Assembly (NCBI GenBank): GCA_051872335.1
Contig: JBJEDT010000045.1
Span: 1-64,000 of the forward strand
Direction of reading: 5' to 3'
Source of the DNA: SUG2458 sp051872335
GTDB taxonomy: Bacteria > Bacillota_I > Bacilli_A > RFN20 > CAG-826
DNA length: 64,000 nt
Shown: piece by piece, positions 9,101 through 16,952 of the stretch
How the letters are laid out: every line of letters starts with the position of its first letter
Numbering within the stretch: the first letter of the stretch is position 1
The notes under the pieces: model-generated
The model's input: only the letters and a program-made list of their open reading frames with translations
The model's database searches: none
Told to the model about the DNA's origin: nothing
Made by a program: the position numbers and the translations under genes

Positions 9101-10085
9101 TCATCAAAATGACACCTGGAGCATTCATTTCAATTAATTTCTTTAAACGATTGTTACGATTGATAACACGACGATATAAATCATTTAAGTCAGCTGTTGC
9201 GAAACGTCCACCATCAAGAGGTAACATAGGTCTTAAATCTGGTGGAATAACAGGAATTACATCAAGAACCATCCATTCAGGTTTGTTGTTAGATGAATGG
9301 AAAGCTTCAACAGCTTCTAATCTCTTAATAAGTTTTGCTCTTTTTTGATTTTTAGAACCTTGAGTATCCTTTAATTCTTTTTGAATTTTTTCAAGTTCAG
9401 CTTCTAAGTCGACTTCAGATAAAAGTCTCTTAATTGCTTCAGCACCTTCGCCAAATTCAGCTTGTGTGTATTTATGAATAAATTCAGAAATTGTATAGAA
9501 ATCAAATGTTTCTGCTGGATTTTCCATTTTTTCAATGTACTCTTCTGCACGTTCTATATCAGCAGGACTTTCGATTTGATCTTTAAATTCTCTAATTGCA
9601 GAAATAAATTCTACACGGGCAGTTTTTTCATCTAAGAATCCTCTATATTGAAGAACTGTAGATGAACCTGGATTTAAACAAATGTGAGCTGCAAAGTAAA
9701 TAACTTCTTCAAGTTGTCTTGGTGAGACATCAAGAATTAAACCCATTCTTGAAGGAATACCTTTTAAGTACCAAATATGTGTACATGGGGAAGCAAGTTC
9801 GATATGACCCATACGTTCACGACGAACTTCTTTTGAAATAACTTCAACACCACATTTTTCACATACCATTCCTTGGAAACGAATTTTCTTGTATTTACCA
9901 CAGTGACATTCATAATCCTTGGAAGGTCCAAAAATCTTTTCACAGAATAGACCACCCATTTCAGGCTTTTGTGAACGATAGTTAATAGTTTCAGGTTTTG
10001 TGACTTCACCATGAGACCATGAACGAATTTTTTCAGGAGATGCTAATCCAACTTGGATTTTTGATAAAGCTTTGACATCAAACAT
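6165..10085 (-). CDS. rpoC: DNA-directed RNA polymerase subunit beta'
   Basis: Catalytic beta' subunit of RNA polymerase, 1306 residues. The N-terminus MFDVKALSKIQVGLASPEKI leads into the zinc ribbon CHCGKYKKIRFQGMVCEKCG. The magnesium-binding NADFDGDQM lies at residues 493-501 with the three catalytic Asp. The second zinc site includes CETKDGVCVHCYGRNLA, and the trigger-loop region includes GEPGTQLTMRTFHTGG. It follows rpoB by 14 bases, as in other Bacilli, and is closed by a strong terminator. It is about 100 residues longer than B. subtilis RpoC as I remember that length. Confidence 0.98.
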   Translation of the reverse strand: MFDVKALSKIQVGLASPEKIRSWSHGEVTKPETINYRSQKPEMGGLFCEKIFGPSKDYECHCGKYKKIRFQGMVCEKCGVEVISKEVRRERMGHIELASPCTHIWYLKGIPSRMGLILDVSPRQLEEVIYFAAHICLNPGSSTVLQYRGFLDEKTARVEFISAIREFKDQIESPADIERAEEYIEKMENPAETFDFYTISEFIHKYTQAEFGEGAEAIKRLLSEVDLEAELEKIQKELKDTQGSKNQKRAKLIKRLEAVEAFHSSNNKPEWMVLDVIPVIPPDLRPMLPLDGGRFATADLNDLYRRVINRNNRLKKLIEMNAPGVILMNEKRMLQEAVDALIDNGRRNKAVQGAGGRPLKSLSTALKGKQGRFRQNLLGKRVDYSGRSVIAVGPDLKMYQCGLPREMAIQLLRPFISQLLMKRGHAVSHKQADKIIDRYDEVVFDIVEEIIGQHPVLLNRAPTLHRLGIQAFQPKLVDGRAIRLHPLVCTGFNADFDGDQMAVHVPLSKAAQQEALSLMLSSNNILGPKDGKPIVTPSQDMVLGNYYLTMESTVQDFKDKAQQCRDRGDEEEAERYDLYAQCEGKVFRNKDEVLLAYQTKQIHLHNRIAIPGHVLHKTGFTEEMNNSYLITTVGKIIFNEIFPLEFPFLNKLDDKNIKNLLGDQACFFVPKGTNIKEHIATLPVSKPFGKKDLGNIINEVFKRYGTTKTSVVLDKMKDQGFKYATYAGITVSIADINLVDGKYELIAEGDKKVAEITRLYRKGLLTDKERYQQVVAVWGDRDTGVLKKVEKLLKAKMDAEQRNPIFMMSASGARGNTSNFLQLVGMRGLMSKPSGEAIELPIKSCFREGLSVSEFFIATHGARKGGADTALKTADSGYLTRRLVDVSQDVIVREVDCHTDHGFVVKELRDTAQDTVIVPLQDRLVGRYTVHDVCDPTTGEVLAKANTMMDENIADAIVKSGITEVEIRSLFGCETKDGVCVHCYGRNLATGKEVTVGEAVGIMAAQSIGEPGTQLTMRTFHTGGVAGGDITMGLPRVQELFEARNPKGEAIISEISGEVVDITEKDGRSTITVKNDLEEKSYLTNFNPRLRVKKGDHVKNGGKLTEGAIAPKKLLEVADITAVEIYILKEVQKVYRSQGITISDKHIEVIIRQMLRKLVIVEGGDTSMLPGTRVDVVDFTANNQKALLAGKRPAVASPLVLGITKAALETESFLSAASFQETTRVLTDAAIKGKVDTLHGLKENDITGKLIPAGTGLLSEEEEAERLHDFDVEGFMQKIKDQYIEGVSNIKNTKVEETISDLDTID

Positions 10086-10099
10086 ATCTTTCTTCCTCC

Positions 10100-13000
10100 T
10101 TATTCTTCGTCATTAGATGAATATTCATCATCTTCATTAGTAGCAACGATTTCTTCTTCGTAATCATCTTCGTCTGTTACATAATCAGCTGTTAAATTTT
10201 GTAAAGAAGAATTTAATTTTCTTTCTTCAGCTTGATTTTGTTTAGAAAGATCATCTGTATTAATCTCATTATTATCGTTATCAAATAACTTGACATCGAT
10301 AGCAAGAGCTTGAAGTTCTTTTTGTAAGACTAAGAATGCTTCTGGAATACCAGGTTTTGGTAATTCAGTGCCACGAATAATTGCATCGTAAGCTTTCTTA
10401 CGGCCGATTCTATCATCAGACTTAATAGTTAAAATTTCTTGTAAGATATGAGCAGCACCATATGCTTCAAGTGCCCAAACTTCCATTTCACCAAATCTTT
10501 GACCACCATTTTGTGCTTTACCACCTAAAGGTTGTTGAGTTACTAGTGAATATGGACCAGTTGAACGAGCATGTAACTTATCATCAACCATGTGGACAAG
10601 TTTAATCATATACATGACACCAACAGATATACGTTCATCGAAACGATCACCAGTACGACCATCATAAAGGACAGTCTTACCATCGCGTGCCATTTGTGCT
10701 CTATCCATTAATTCATAAATTTCTTCATTAGTCATACCATCGAAAACAGGTGTAGCAATCTTTAAGCCTAATTTTTTACATGCCATACCTAAATGAATTT
10801 CAAGAATTTGACCAATGTTCATACGTGAAGGAACACCAAGTGGGTTTAACATAATATCTACTGGTGTACCATCTGGTAAGAATGGCATGTCTTCAACAGG
10901 TAAAATACGTGAGATAACACCTTTGTTACCATGACGTCCTGACATTTTATCACCTTCAGAGATTTTTCTCTTTTGAACGATATAAACACGAACAACTTCA
11001 TTAACACCTGGAGCTAATTCATCGCCTTTTTTACGTGAGAAGATTTTTACATCTAAGACAATACCTGCACCACCATGTGGAACACGTAATGATGAATCTT
11101 TTCCATCTTTTGTCTTTTCAGCAAAAATAGCCATTAATAATTTTTCTTCTGGTGTTGGTTCTGTTTGACCTTTAGGTGTAACTTTACCAACTAAAATATC
11201 GCCTTCCTTAACTTCTGCACCTGGAATAATAATACCACGTTCATCAAGGTAAGCTTTTGAATCTTCAGAAACATTAGGTACATCACGAGTAATTTCTTCA
11301 GGTCCTAATTTAGTATCACGAGATTCAAGATCATATTCTTCAATATGAATTGTAGTATATACATCATCTTTTACTAAACGTTCTGACATAATAACAGCAT
11401 CTTCATAGTTATAACCATTCCATGTCATGAAAGCGATAGTAACATTTTGTCCTAATGCTAAATCACCATTATCCATAGCAGGACCATCAGCTAAGATAGT
11501 TCCACTTTCTACTTTATCTCCTACCTTAACGATAGGTCTTTGATTAATAGAAGTACCAGCATTACTACGAACAAAGTTTTGTAAACGATATGGATGATCA
11601 CCTTCGCCATTTGTAACAACAACACGACGTGAATCAACGTATGAAACAAAACCTTCTTCTTTTGCAACAACTGCTGAACCCGAGTCACGAGCAATTAAAT
11701 GTTCAAGACCAGTACCAACAAATGGTGCATGTGGTTTTAATAAAGGTAAAGCTTGACGTTGCATGTTTGCACCCATCAAAGCACGAGTTGTATCATCGTT
11801 CTCTAAGAATGGAATACATGCAGAAGCAATAGAAACAATTTGTTTTGGAGAAACATCAATGTAGTCAACTTCCTTAATACTCTTAACGAAGTTTTCTCCA
11901 TTTATACGAACAACAACTGAATCATCTAAGACTTCACCGTTTTCACCTATTTTCATTTTTGAGTTAGCTTGAGCAATAACTAAATCTCTTTCTTGATCAG
12001 CAGATAAATAAACAGCTTCATCTAAAATGCGTCCAGTTTCTTTATCGACCTTACGATAAGGAGTTTCAATAAATCCATATTGATTTACTTTTGCATAACA
12101 AGCTAAATTATTGATAAGACCAATGTTTTGTCCTTCAGGTGTTTCAATAGGACAAATTCTACCATAGTGAGAATAATGAACGTCACGAACATCAAATGAT
12201 GCACGATCACGTGTAATACCACCAGGTCCTAATGCTGATAAACGACGTTTATTTGTTAATTCAGCAAGTGGGTTTGTTTGGTCCATAAATTGAGATAATT
12301 GAGATGTTGCAAAAAATTCTTTGATTGCAGCAGTTAATGGACGAATATTAATTAATGATTGAGGTGAAACATTATCAAAATCAGCAACAGACATTTTTTC
12401 ACGAACAGCTTTTGCCATTTTTGATAAACCAATACGGAATTGGTTTTCAATTAATTCACCAACACAACGAATACGACGGTTTCCTAAGTGATCAATATCA
12501 TCAGTACCACCGAATCCATCCATAACATTCATAAAATATGAGAAGATAGCAATAATATCAGGGATTGTTACACATGCATCTGTAATATTTAAGTCTGTAC
12601 CAACAATATTTGATACAACTTCTTTTTTATCATTTGCATAAACTTTAACAATGTTTACGATATTATGATTATCTAATTTTTCATTAATCTTTAATTCATA
12701 TTTGTGAGCACCTTTTTCAAAGAATTTTTGGTTTCTTAAGTCCTCAACAATTTCTTTAGTCATTAAAGTGTCTTTTTCGTAAACTACTTCACCATCACTA
12801 GAAATTAGTGGTTCAGCAAGAACACGACCTTCTAAACGAGTATAGACACCTAATTTCTTTGCATATTTATAACGGCCAGCACGTCCCAAATCATAACGTT
12901 TATGATCGAAGAATTTTTGAACTAAAAAGTTTGCAGATCCTTCATCAGTAACTGGTTCACCTGGTTTTAACTTACGGAAAATTTCATATAAAGCCTTTTG

Positions 13001-13687
13001 TGAAGACTTGTTTTCCTCGTCTTTTTCAAGTGTGCCGTGTAAATTATCGCGAACACCGAATAAATATTCAATGTCCTCGTCACTTTCTAAACCTAATGCT
13101 TTTAATAAAATTGTTGCATACATTTTTCTTTGTCTATCAATACGAACCCATAGAAGATCTTTTGTATCGGATTCAAATTGTAGCCAAGTACCACGTGTTG
13201 GAATTAAATCAGCTTCATAAATAAATTTACCTGATTTATCCATTGTTTTAGACATGTATGCACCTGGAGAACGAACTAATTGAGAGATAATAACACGTTC
13301 AGCACCATTAATAATAAATGTGCCGCTTTCAGTCATTAATGGAAAATCACCCATAAAGACTTCATCTGATTTAATTTCTCCAGTATCAACAAAATGTAAG
13401 CGTAGAGTTACACGTAGTGGTGCACTATATGTCATATCTCTTTCTTTACATTCAAGGAAATCGTATTTTGGTTCAACAAAACGACAACTTACATATTCAA
13501 TTTTTAAATTCTCAGAATAGTTTGAAATTGGGAAAACATCCTTTAAAACTTCATCTATACCTGTAGTAATGAATTTTTTATAAGAGTCAGTTTGAATTTC
13601 TACCAAATTAGGTAATGGTAAACTACCACTAATTTTAGAATAATCAACGCGTTGATTATTTAAATACTTGATTTGTTTTTCTTTCAT
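10100..13687 (-). CDS. rpoB: DNA-directed RNA polymerase subunit beta
   Basis: Catalytic beta subunit, 1195 residues. It contains the rifampicin region SQLSQFMDQTNPLAELTNKR, the fork-loop segment ETPEGQNIGLINNLA and the C-terminal clamp region GKAQNGGQRFGEMEVWALEA. Residue 479 (codon 12251-12253) is Asn where E. coli has His526 and B. subtilis has His; this exchange is known to lower rifampicin binding. The C-terminus ends in a highly acidic tail of about 35 residues. The gene follows an rsmC-like methyltransferase by 16 bases and precedes rpoC, the gene order of B. subtilis. Confidence 0.98.
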   Translation of the reverse strand: MKEKQIKYLNNQRVDYSKISGSLPLPNLVEIQTDSYKKFITTGIDEVLKDVFPISNYSENLKIEYVSCRFVEPKYDFLECKERDMTYSAPLRVTLRLHFVDTGEIKSDEVFMGDFPLMTESGTFIINGAERVIISQLVRSPGAYMSKTMDKSGKFIYEADLIPTRGTWLQFESDTKDLLWVRIDRQRKMYATILLKALGLESDEDIEYLFGVRDNLHGTLEKDEENKSSQKALYEIFRKLKPGEPVTDEGSANFLVQKFFDHKRYDLGRAGRYKYAKKLGVYTRLEGRVLAEPLISSDGEVVYEKDTLMTKEIVEDLRNQKFFEKGAHKYELKINEKLDNHNIVNIVKVYANDKKEVVSNIVGTDLNITDACVTIPDIIAIFSYFMNVMDGFGGTDDIDHLGNRRIRCVGELIENQFRIGLSKMAKAVREKMSVADFDNVSPQSLINIRPLTAAIKEFFATSQLSQFMDQTNPLAELTNKRRLSALGPGGITRDRASFDVRDVHYSHYGRICPIETPEGQNIGLINNLACYAKVNQYGFIETPYRKVDKETGRILDEAVYLSADQERDLVIAQANSKMKIGENGEVLDDSVVVRINGENFVKSIKEVDYIDVSPKQIVSIASACIPFLENDDTTRALMGANMQRQALPLLKPHAPFVGTGLEHLIARDSGSAVVAKEEGFVSYVDSRRVVVTNGEGDHPYRLQNFVRSNAGTSINQRPIVKVGDKVESGTILADGPAMDNGDLALGQNVTIAFMTWNGYNYEDAVIMSERLVKDDVYTTIHIEEYDLESRDTKLGPEEITRDVPNVSEDSKAYLDERGIIIPGAEVKEGDILVGKVTPKGQTEPTPEEKLLMAIFAEKTKDGKDSSLRVPHGGAGIVLDVKIFSRKKGDELAPGVNEVVRVYIVQKRKISEGDKMSGRHGNKGVISRILPVEDMPFLPDGTPVDIMLNPLGVPSRMNIGQILEIHLGMACKKLGLKIATPVFDGMTNEEIYELMDRAQMARDGKTVLYDGRTGDRFDERISVGVMYMIKLVHMVDDKLHARSTGPYSLVTQQPLGGKAQNGGQRFGEMEVWALEAYGAAHILQEILTIKSDDRIGRKKAYDAIIRGTELPKPGIPEAFLVLQKELQALAIDVKLFDNDNNEINTDDLSKQNQAEERKLNSSLQNLTADYVTDEDDYEEEIVATNEDDEYSSNDEE

Positions 13688-13703
13688 TAAATGGCACCTC
13701 TCT

Positions 13704-14312
13704 TTAATTTTCTTTGTTCATTTTTTTTGCTTCGTATATATAGTAGCCCTTATCTTTCTTGAGCAATGTACAAGACCCAAATATTGATGTTATGTAATTA
13801 CAAGCCGAATGAGCTCCATGCGATTTACGAATTACAATAAAAAGTGAACCGCCATCAATAAGATGGTCATAAGCTCCCGCGAACATGCTGTAAATAACTT
13901 TTTTACCAGCACGAATCGGTGGGTTAATGACAATCGAACTAAAATATCCTTCAACATTTTGATATCTGTCACTTTGAAGGCAAGTGACATTATTTAACTT
14001 TAAAGCTTTAATATTTTTATTACATAAGCCTAAAGCACGTTCATTTATATCAATTAGAGTGAATTGAGTATCAGGTTCAAATAAAGCAAGAGTTAAACCT
14101 AATGCTCCATATCCACATCCAACATCGAGCACTTTTCCAGATAAATGACGAGGAACTAATACTTTCAAAAAAGCAAAAGTTCCTTCATCAATTTTGTCCT
14201 TGGAAAACACTCCGGAATTTGAATGTAGGGAAATTCTCTTACCAAATATTTCATATGTAACGACAAGAGGTTTTTCAACTAAATTATCATTTTTTTCAAA
14301 ATATTGTGGCAT
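13704..14312 (-). CDS. RsmC-like class I SAM methyltransferase
   Basis: Probable 16S rRNA guanine-N2 methyltransferase related to RsmC, the YbxB-type protein found between rplL and rpoB in Bacilli. It has 202 residues, the short single-domain form. SAM motif I is VLDVGCGYGALGL (about residue 60), the acidic motif II is FTLIDIN, and the catalytic motif IV is INPPIRAGK, the NPP-aromatic/aliphatic signature of amino-methylating enzymes. A terminator-like hairpin separates it from rplL, so its expression and that of rpoBC may be attenuated or driven separately. The exact target nucleotide is inferred from family membership only. Confidence 0.88.
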   Translation of the reverse strand: MPQYFEKNDNLVEKPLVVTYEIFGKRISLHSNSGVFSKDKIDEGTFAFLKVLVPRHLSGKVLDVGCGYGALGLTLALFEPDTQFTLIDINERALGLCNKNIKALKLNNVTCLQSDRYQNVEGYFSSIVINPPIRAGKKVIYSMFAGAYDHLIDGGSLFIVIRKSHGAHSACNYITSIFGSCTLLKKDKGYYIYEAKKMNKEN

Positions 14313-14338
14313 AATTAATCTCCCCTTAAAAAGTGATA

Positions 14339-14366
14339 AAAACCCGCCGATAAATCAACAGGTTTT
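14339..14366 (-). terminator. Terminator or attenuator between rplL and the methyltransferase gene
   Basis: On the minus strand AAAACCTG can pair with CGGGTTTT across a 12-base loop, followed by TTTATC. It sits 27 bases after the rplL stop codon. A partial terminator here is a common way to lower rpoBC transcription relative to L10/L7/L12. Confidence 0.6.
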
Positions 14367-14392
14367 ATCTATTAAATTTTCAGTAGTTAAAA

Positions 14393-14770
14393 TTATTTAA
14401 TTTCAACTTCAGCACCAGCTGCGACAAGAGCTTTCTTGTGTTCTTCAGCTTCTACTGGTGAAATGTGTTCTTTAATAACTGATGGAACTGCATCAACTAA
14501 TTTCTTAGCATCCATTAATCCTAAGCCTGTGATAGCAACAACTGCTTTAATAACAGCAACTTTTTGTGCACCGAAGCTTGTTAATGTTAATGTAACTTCT
14601 GATGGTCCTTTTGCAGCAGCTTCTTCTTCAGCTGGAGCAGCAGCAACTGCGACTGGAGCAGCAGCTGTAACGCCGAATTCTTCTTCGACAGCTTTGACTA
14701 AGTCATTTAATTCGATGACTGTCATTTCTTTTAATGAAGCGATAATTTCTTCTTTTGTTAATTTAGCCAT
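14393..14770 (-). CDS. rplL: 50S ribosomal protein L7/L12
   Basis: Stalk protein that recruits translational GTPases. It has 125 residues with the N-terminal dimerisation helices, an Ala/Glu-rich hinge at about residues 36-55 (APVAVAAAPAEEEAAA) and the C-terminal factor-binding domain with KVAVIKAVVAITGLGLMDAK. It follows rplJ by 23 bases and is presumably co-transcribed from the L10 leader region. Confidence 0.98.
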   Translation of the reverse strand: MAKLTKEEIIASLKEMTVIELNDLVKAVEEEFGVTAAAPVAVAAAPAEEEAAAKGPSEVTLTLTSFGAQKVAVIKAVVAITGLGLMDAKKLVDAVPSVIKEHISPVEAEEHKKALVAAGAEVEIK

Positions 14771-14793
14771 GATTTTTTCCTCCTAAATATTGG

Positions 14794-15282
14794 TTAGTTT
14801 TGTTTGTCAGCAATAGCTTTAACAGCGCATGCAAAGCCGCGGACAGGTGCTTGTAAGCACGATAAGAACATTGAAATCAAACCTTCGCGTCCTGGTAAGT
14901 TTGCGATAGTCTTTAATTCATCAGCAGAAACTACTTTACCTTCAACGACGCCACCTTTAATCTTTAAGTGCTCGTTTTTCTTAGCAGCTTTAGTGATGAT
15001 TTTTGGTCCAGCAATAACATCTTTTGAGAAGACATAAGCGTTAGGACCTTCTAAGCAAGAATTTAAATCAGAACATCCAGCTTTTTCAGCAGCACGTGAA
15101 ACCATTGTATTTTTCAAAACAACCATTTCAGCATCAACATTACGTAAATCACGACGTAAGTTAGTAATTTCAGCAACTGATAATCCATGATATTCAACAA
15201 CAGTAACTGATCCAGAATTTGTAACTTTTTCAGCAACTTCGTTAACGATAGATTCTTTAGCTTCTAAAATCTTTTGATTCAT
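14794..15282 (-). CDS. rplJ: 50S ribosomal protein L10
   Basis: Base of the ribosomal stalk, binding 23S rRNA and L7/L12 dimers. It has 162 residues, with VTVVEYHGLSVAEITNLRRD near the N-terminus and an L7/L12-binding helix at the C-terminus (APVRGFACAVKAIADKQN). In Bacilli L10 with L7/L12 represses its own mRNA through the upstream leader, and such a leader is recognisable just upstream. Confidence 0.97.
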   Translation of the reverse strand: MNQKILEAKESIVNEVAEKVTNSGSVTVVEYHGLSVAEITNLRRDLRNVDAEMVVLKNTMVSRAAEKAGCSDLNSCLEGPNAYVFSKDVIAGPKIITKAAKKNEHLKIKGGVVEGKVVSADELKTIANLPGREGLISMFLSCLQAPVRGFACAVKAIADKQN

Positions 15283-15285
15283 AAG

Positions 15286-15430
15286 TTCTTCACCTCCTGT
15301 TTTCTTTTAAATATATTTGAGGCTTCAATACCCAATGAGTTCTCAGAATAATATTCTATATATTTTCATAACCTCGGCAACATTATTAAGCCCCTTGGCC
15401 GTTGCTGTCTATGGTATATTGAATGCGTTC
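15286..15430 (-). ncRNA. L10 ribosomal protein leader
   Basis: The spacer between rplA and rplJ is 155 bases and holds the features I associate with the L10 leader: an ACAGCAACGGCC segment followed by GGGGCTTAAT and TTGCCGAGGTTATG, then a second pairing region with TGAGAACTCA and GAAGCCTCA close to the rplJ ribosome site. This leader is the binding site by which L10-(L7/L12) complexes regulate rplJL in Firmicutes. The identification rests on motif and position; a covariance-model match would settle it. Confidence 0.75.
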
Positions 15431-15437
15431 AACAAAA

Positions 15438-16124
15438 TTAAGCTCTTCCGTTAAATGTGAAGTTAATAGCAGGTCCCATTGTTGTATGTAGAACTACATT
15501 TTTAACATAAACACCTTTAACAGCTGAAGGACGAACCTTCATCATTGTGTCACAAATGACAGTTAAGTTTTCAACTAATTTTTCTGTATCGAATGAACAG
15601 CGACCTACTGTTAAATGTAAGTTACCTTCTTTATCAACACGATATTCAACTTTACCGCCCTTGATTTCTGTAATTGCTTTTGCAATGTCAACTGCAACTG
15701 TACCTGTTTTTGGATTTGGCATTAAACCTTTAGGTCCTAAAACACGACCCATTTTACCAAGTTCACCCATCATATCAGGTGTAGCAACGATAATATCATA
15801 ATCAAACCAATTTTCGTTTTTGATTTTATCTAACATTTCTTTACCGCCAACGAAATCAGCGCCAGCGTTTTTAGCTTCATCAACTTTATTTGTGATAGCT
15901 AAGACTCTTTTTGTTTTACCATTTCCGTGTGGAAGAACAAGAGTTCCTCTGATTTGTTGATCAGCTTGTCTTGGATCAACATTTAAACGGAAAGAAACAT
16001 CGATAGTAGAGTCGAATTTGACTGTTGTAGTCTTTTTGACTAATTCACAAGCTTCTTCTAAAGCATAAACTTTTTTTGCTTCAATTAATGCTAAAGCAGC
16101 TTGATATTTTTTTCCTCTCTTCAT
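15438..16124 (-). CDS. rplA: 50S ribosomal protein L1
   Basis: L1-stalk protein at the E-site. It has 228 residues and includes TVDVSFRLNVDPRQADQQIR (with Ile before Asp in this copy), VLPHGNGK, the signature MGRVLGPKGLMPNPK and GTVAVDIAKAI. It follows rplK by 47 bases. L1 often autoregulates the rplK-rplA mRNA; no target site is identified here. Confidence 0.97.
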   Translation of the reverse strand: MKRGKKYQAALALIEAKKVYALEEACELVKKTTTVKFDSTIDVSFRLNVDPRQADQQIRGTLVLPHGNGKTKRVLAITNKVDEAKNAGADFVGGKEMLDKIKNENWFDYDIIVATPDMMGELGKMGRVLGPKGLMPNPKTGTVAVDIAKAITEIKGGKVEYRVDKEGNLHLTVGRCSFDTEKLVENLTVICDTMMKVRPSAVKGVYVKNVVLHTTMGPAINFTFNGRA

Positions 16125-16171
16125 AATTTCCTCCTTGGTGGTTATAACGGGTTTTTCCCTCCCACGTTTAA

Positions 16172-16585
16172 TTAGTCGTCTATTGTAATGCCCATGTTAC
16201 GAGCTGATCCTGCGATGATATTCATAGCAGCTTCAATATCGTTACAGTTTAAATCAGGCATTTTGTATTCAGCAATTTGACGTAATTGATCCTTACTAAT
16301 ATGACCAACTTTTGTTGTTTTTGAATTGCTTGAACCTTTAGCAACACCAGCAGCTTTTAATAATAATCCAGCAACTGGAGAAGTCTTGATGACAAAATCA
16401 AATGATTTGTCTTCGTAAGCTGTGATAATAACAGGAACAATTTCACCTTTACGGTCTGCAGTCTTTGCATTAAAGTCTGTACAGAACTTAGGCATAACAA
16501 TACCAGCAGATGCTAGTTTTGGTCCTGGTTTAGCCTCACCACCCATTAATTCAAGTTTTACAACTTTTGCGATTTTCTTACTCAC
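16172..16585 (-). CDS. rplK: 50S ribosomal protein L11, shortened N-terminal loop
   Basis: Binds the GTPase-associated 23S rRNA region. It has 137 residues. The C-terminal RNA-binding half is ordinary (KVGHISKDQLRQIAEYKMPD, AAMNIIAGSARNMGI). In the N-terminal domain the usual PPVGPALGQ-GVNIM stretch is replaced by AKPGPKLASAGIVMPKFC, about four residues shorter and without the Pro-Pro pair that contacts thiostrepton-type antibiotics. I recall a similar loop from Mycoplasma L11 proteins. It starts with GTG or, in frame, MSKKIAKVVKLEL behind AGGAGG. First gene of the rplKA operon. Confidence 0.96.
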   Translation of the reverse strand: MSKKIAKVVKLELMGGEAKPGPKLASAGIVMPKFCTDFNAKTADRKGEIVPVIITAYEDKSFDFVIKTSPVAGLLLKAAGVAKGSSNSKTTKVGHISKDQLRQIAEYKMPDLNCNDIEAAMNIIAGSARNMGITIDD

Positions 16586-16607
16586 GTGACAGTCCTCCTT
16601 CTTTTAA

Positions 16608-16706
16608 GTTTGTCCGTGTCGTGGTAATATTGGATTATTATAAATAATCCTTCCACTCATCGGCATACATAAGATACATAAATTTACCATTTTTCATACT
16701 TATGCG
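16608..16706 (-). ncRNA. rplK leader with hairpin
   Basis: About 100 bases of leader lie between the promoter and the rplK ribosome site. They contain a perfect 8-bp hairpin, ggattatt (16632-16639) and aataatcc (16643-16650), loop of three bases. No T-run follows it on the minus strand, so it is not a terminator. A ribosomal protein binding site is possible; this is inference from position. Confidence 0.35.
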
Positions 16707-16711
16707 TGTCA

Positions 16712-16740
16712 ATTATATATTATAAATAACAACATTTCAA
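16712..16740 (-). promoter_or_regulatory. Promoter of rplK-rplA
   Basis: Minus-strand TTGAAA (16735-16740) and TATAAT (16712-16717) with a 17-base spacer, essentially a consensus sigma-A promoter. It drives rplK leftwards. The remaining bases of this 367-base spacer (16586-16952) hold the divergent trkH promoter and AT-rich filler with nothing else recognisable. Confidence 0.88.
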
Positions 16741-16880
16741 GTAAAAGTTAAAAAAGTTGCACATATTTTTCATTTTTTTATAAAATTTTATCGCTGAAAA
16801 TTTTTGTTCGTTTAATAAATAAAGCTAATCTAAGAAAGACGTCTAAAATCCCTTTATTAAATACATTTAAAATATTAAAT

Positions 16881-16909
16881 TTGACTTTTATAGATAAAAA
16901 TATTATTAT
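16881..16909 (+). promoter_or_regulatory. Promoter of trkH-trkA
   Basis: Plus-strand TTGACT (16881-16886) and TATTAT (16904-16909) with a 17-base spacer, divergent from the rplK promoter. Downstream a small hairpin (taagaga/tctctta, 16921-16938) lies directly before the AGGAGATG ribosome site of trkH. Confidence 0.7.
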
Positions 16910-16952
16910 CAGTAAAGAATTAAGAGAGTAATCTCTTATAGGAGATGATTAA

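Noticed and set aside
14436..14786. Long plus-strand open frame opposite rplL
   Set aside because: It is a shadow of the Ala-rich rplL coding sequence, has no ribosome site and resembles no protein.
16910..16952. Possible c-di-AMP riboswitch before the potassium uptake genes
   Set aside because: The leader is about 40 bases, too short for that aptamer; only a small hairpin is present.
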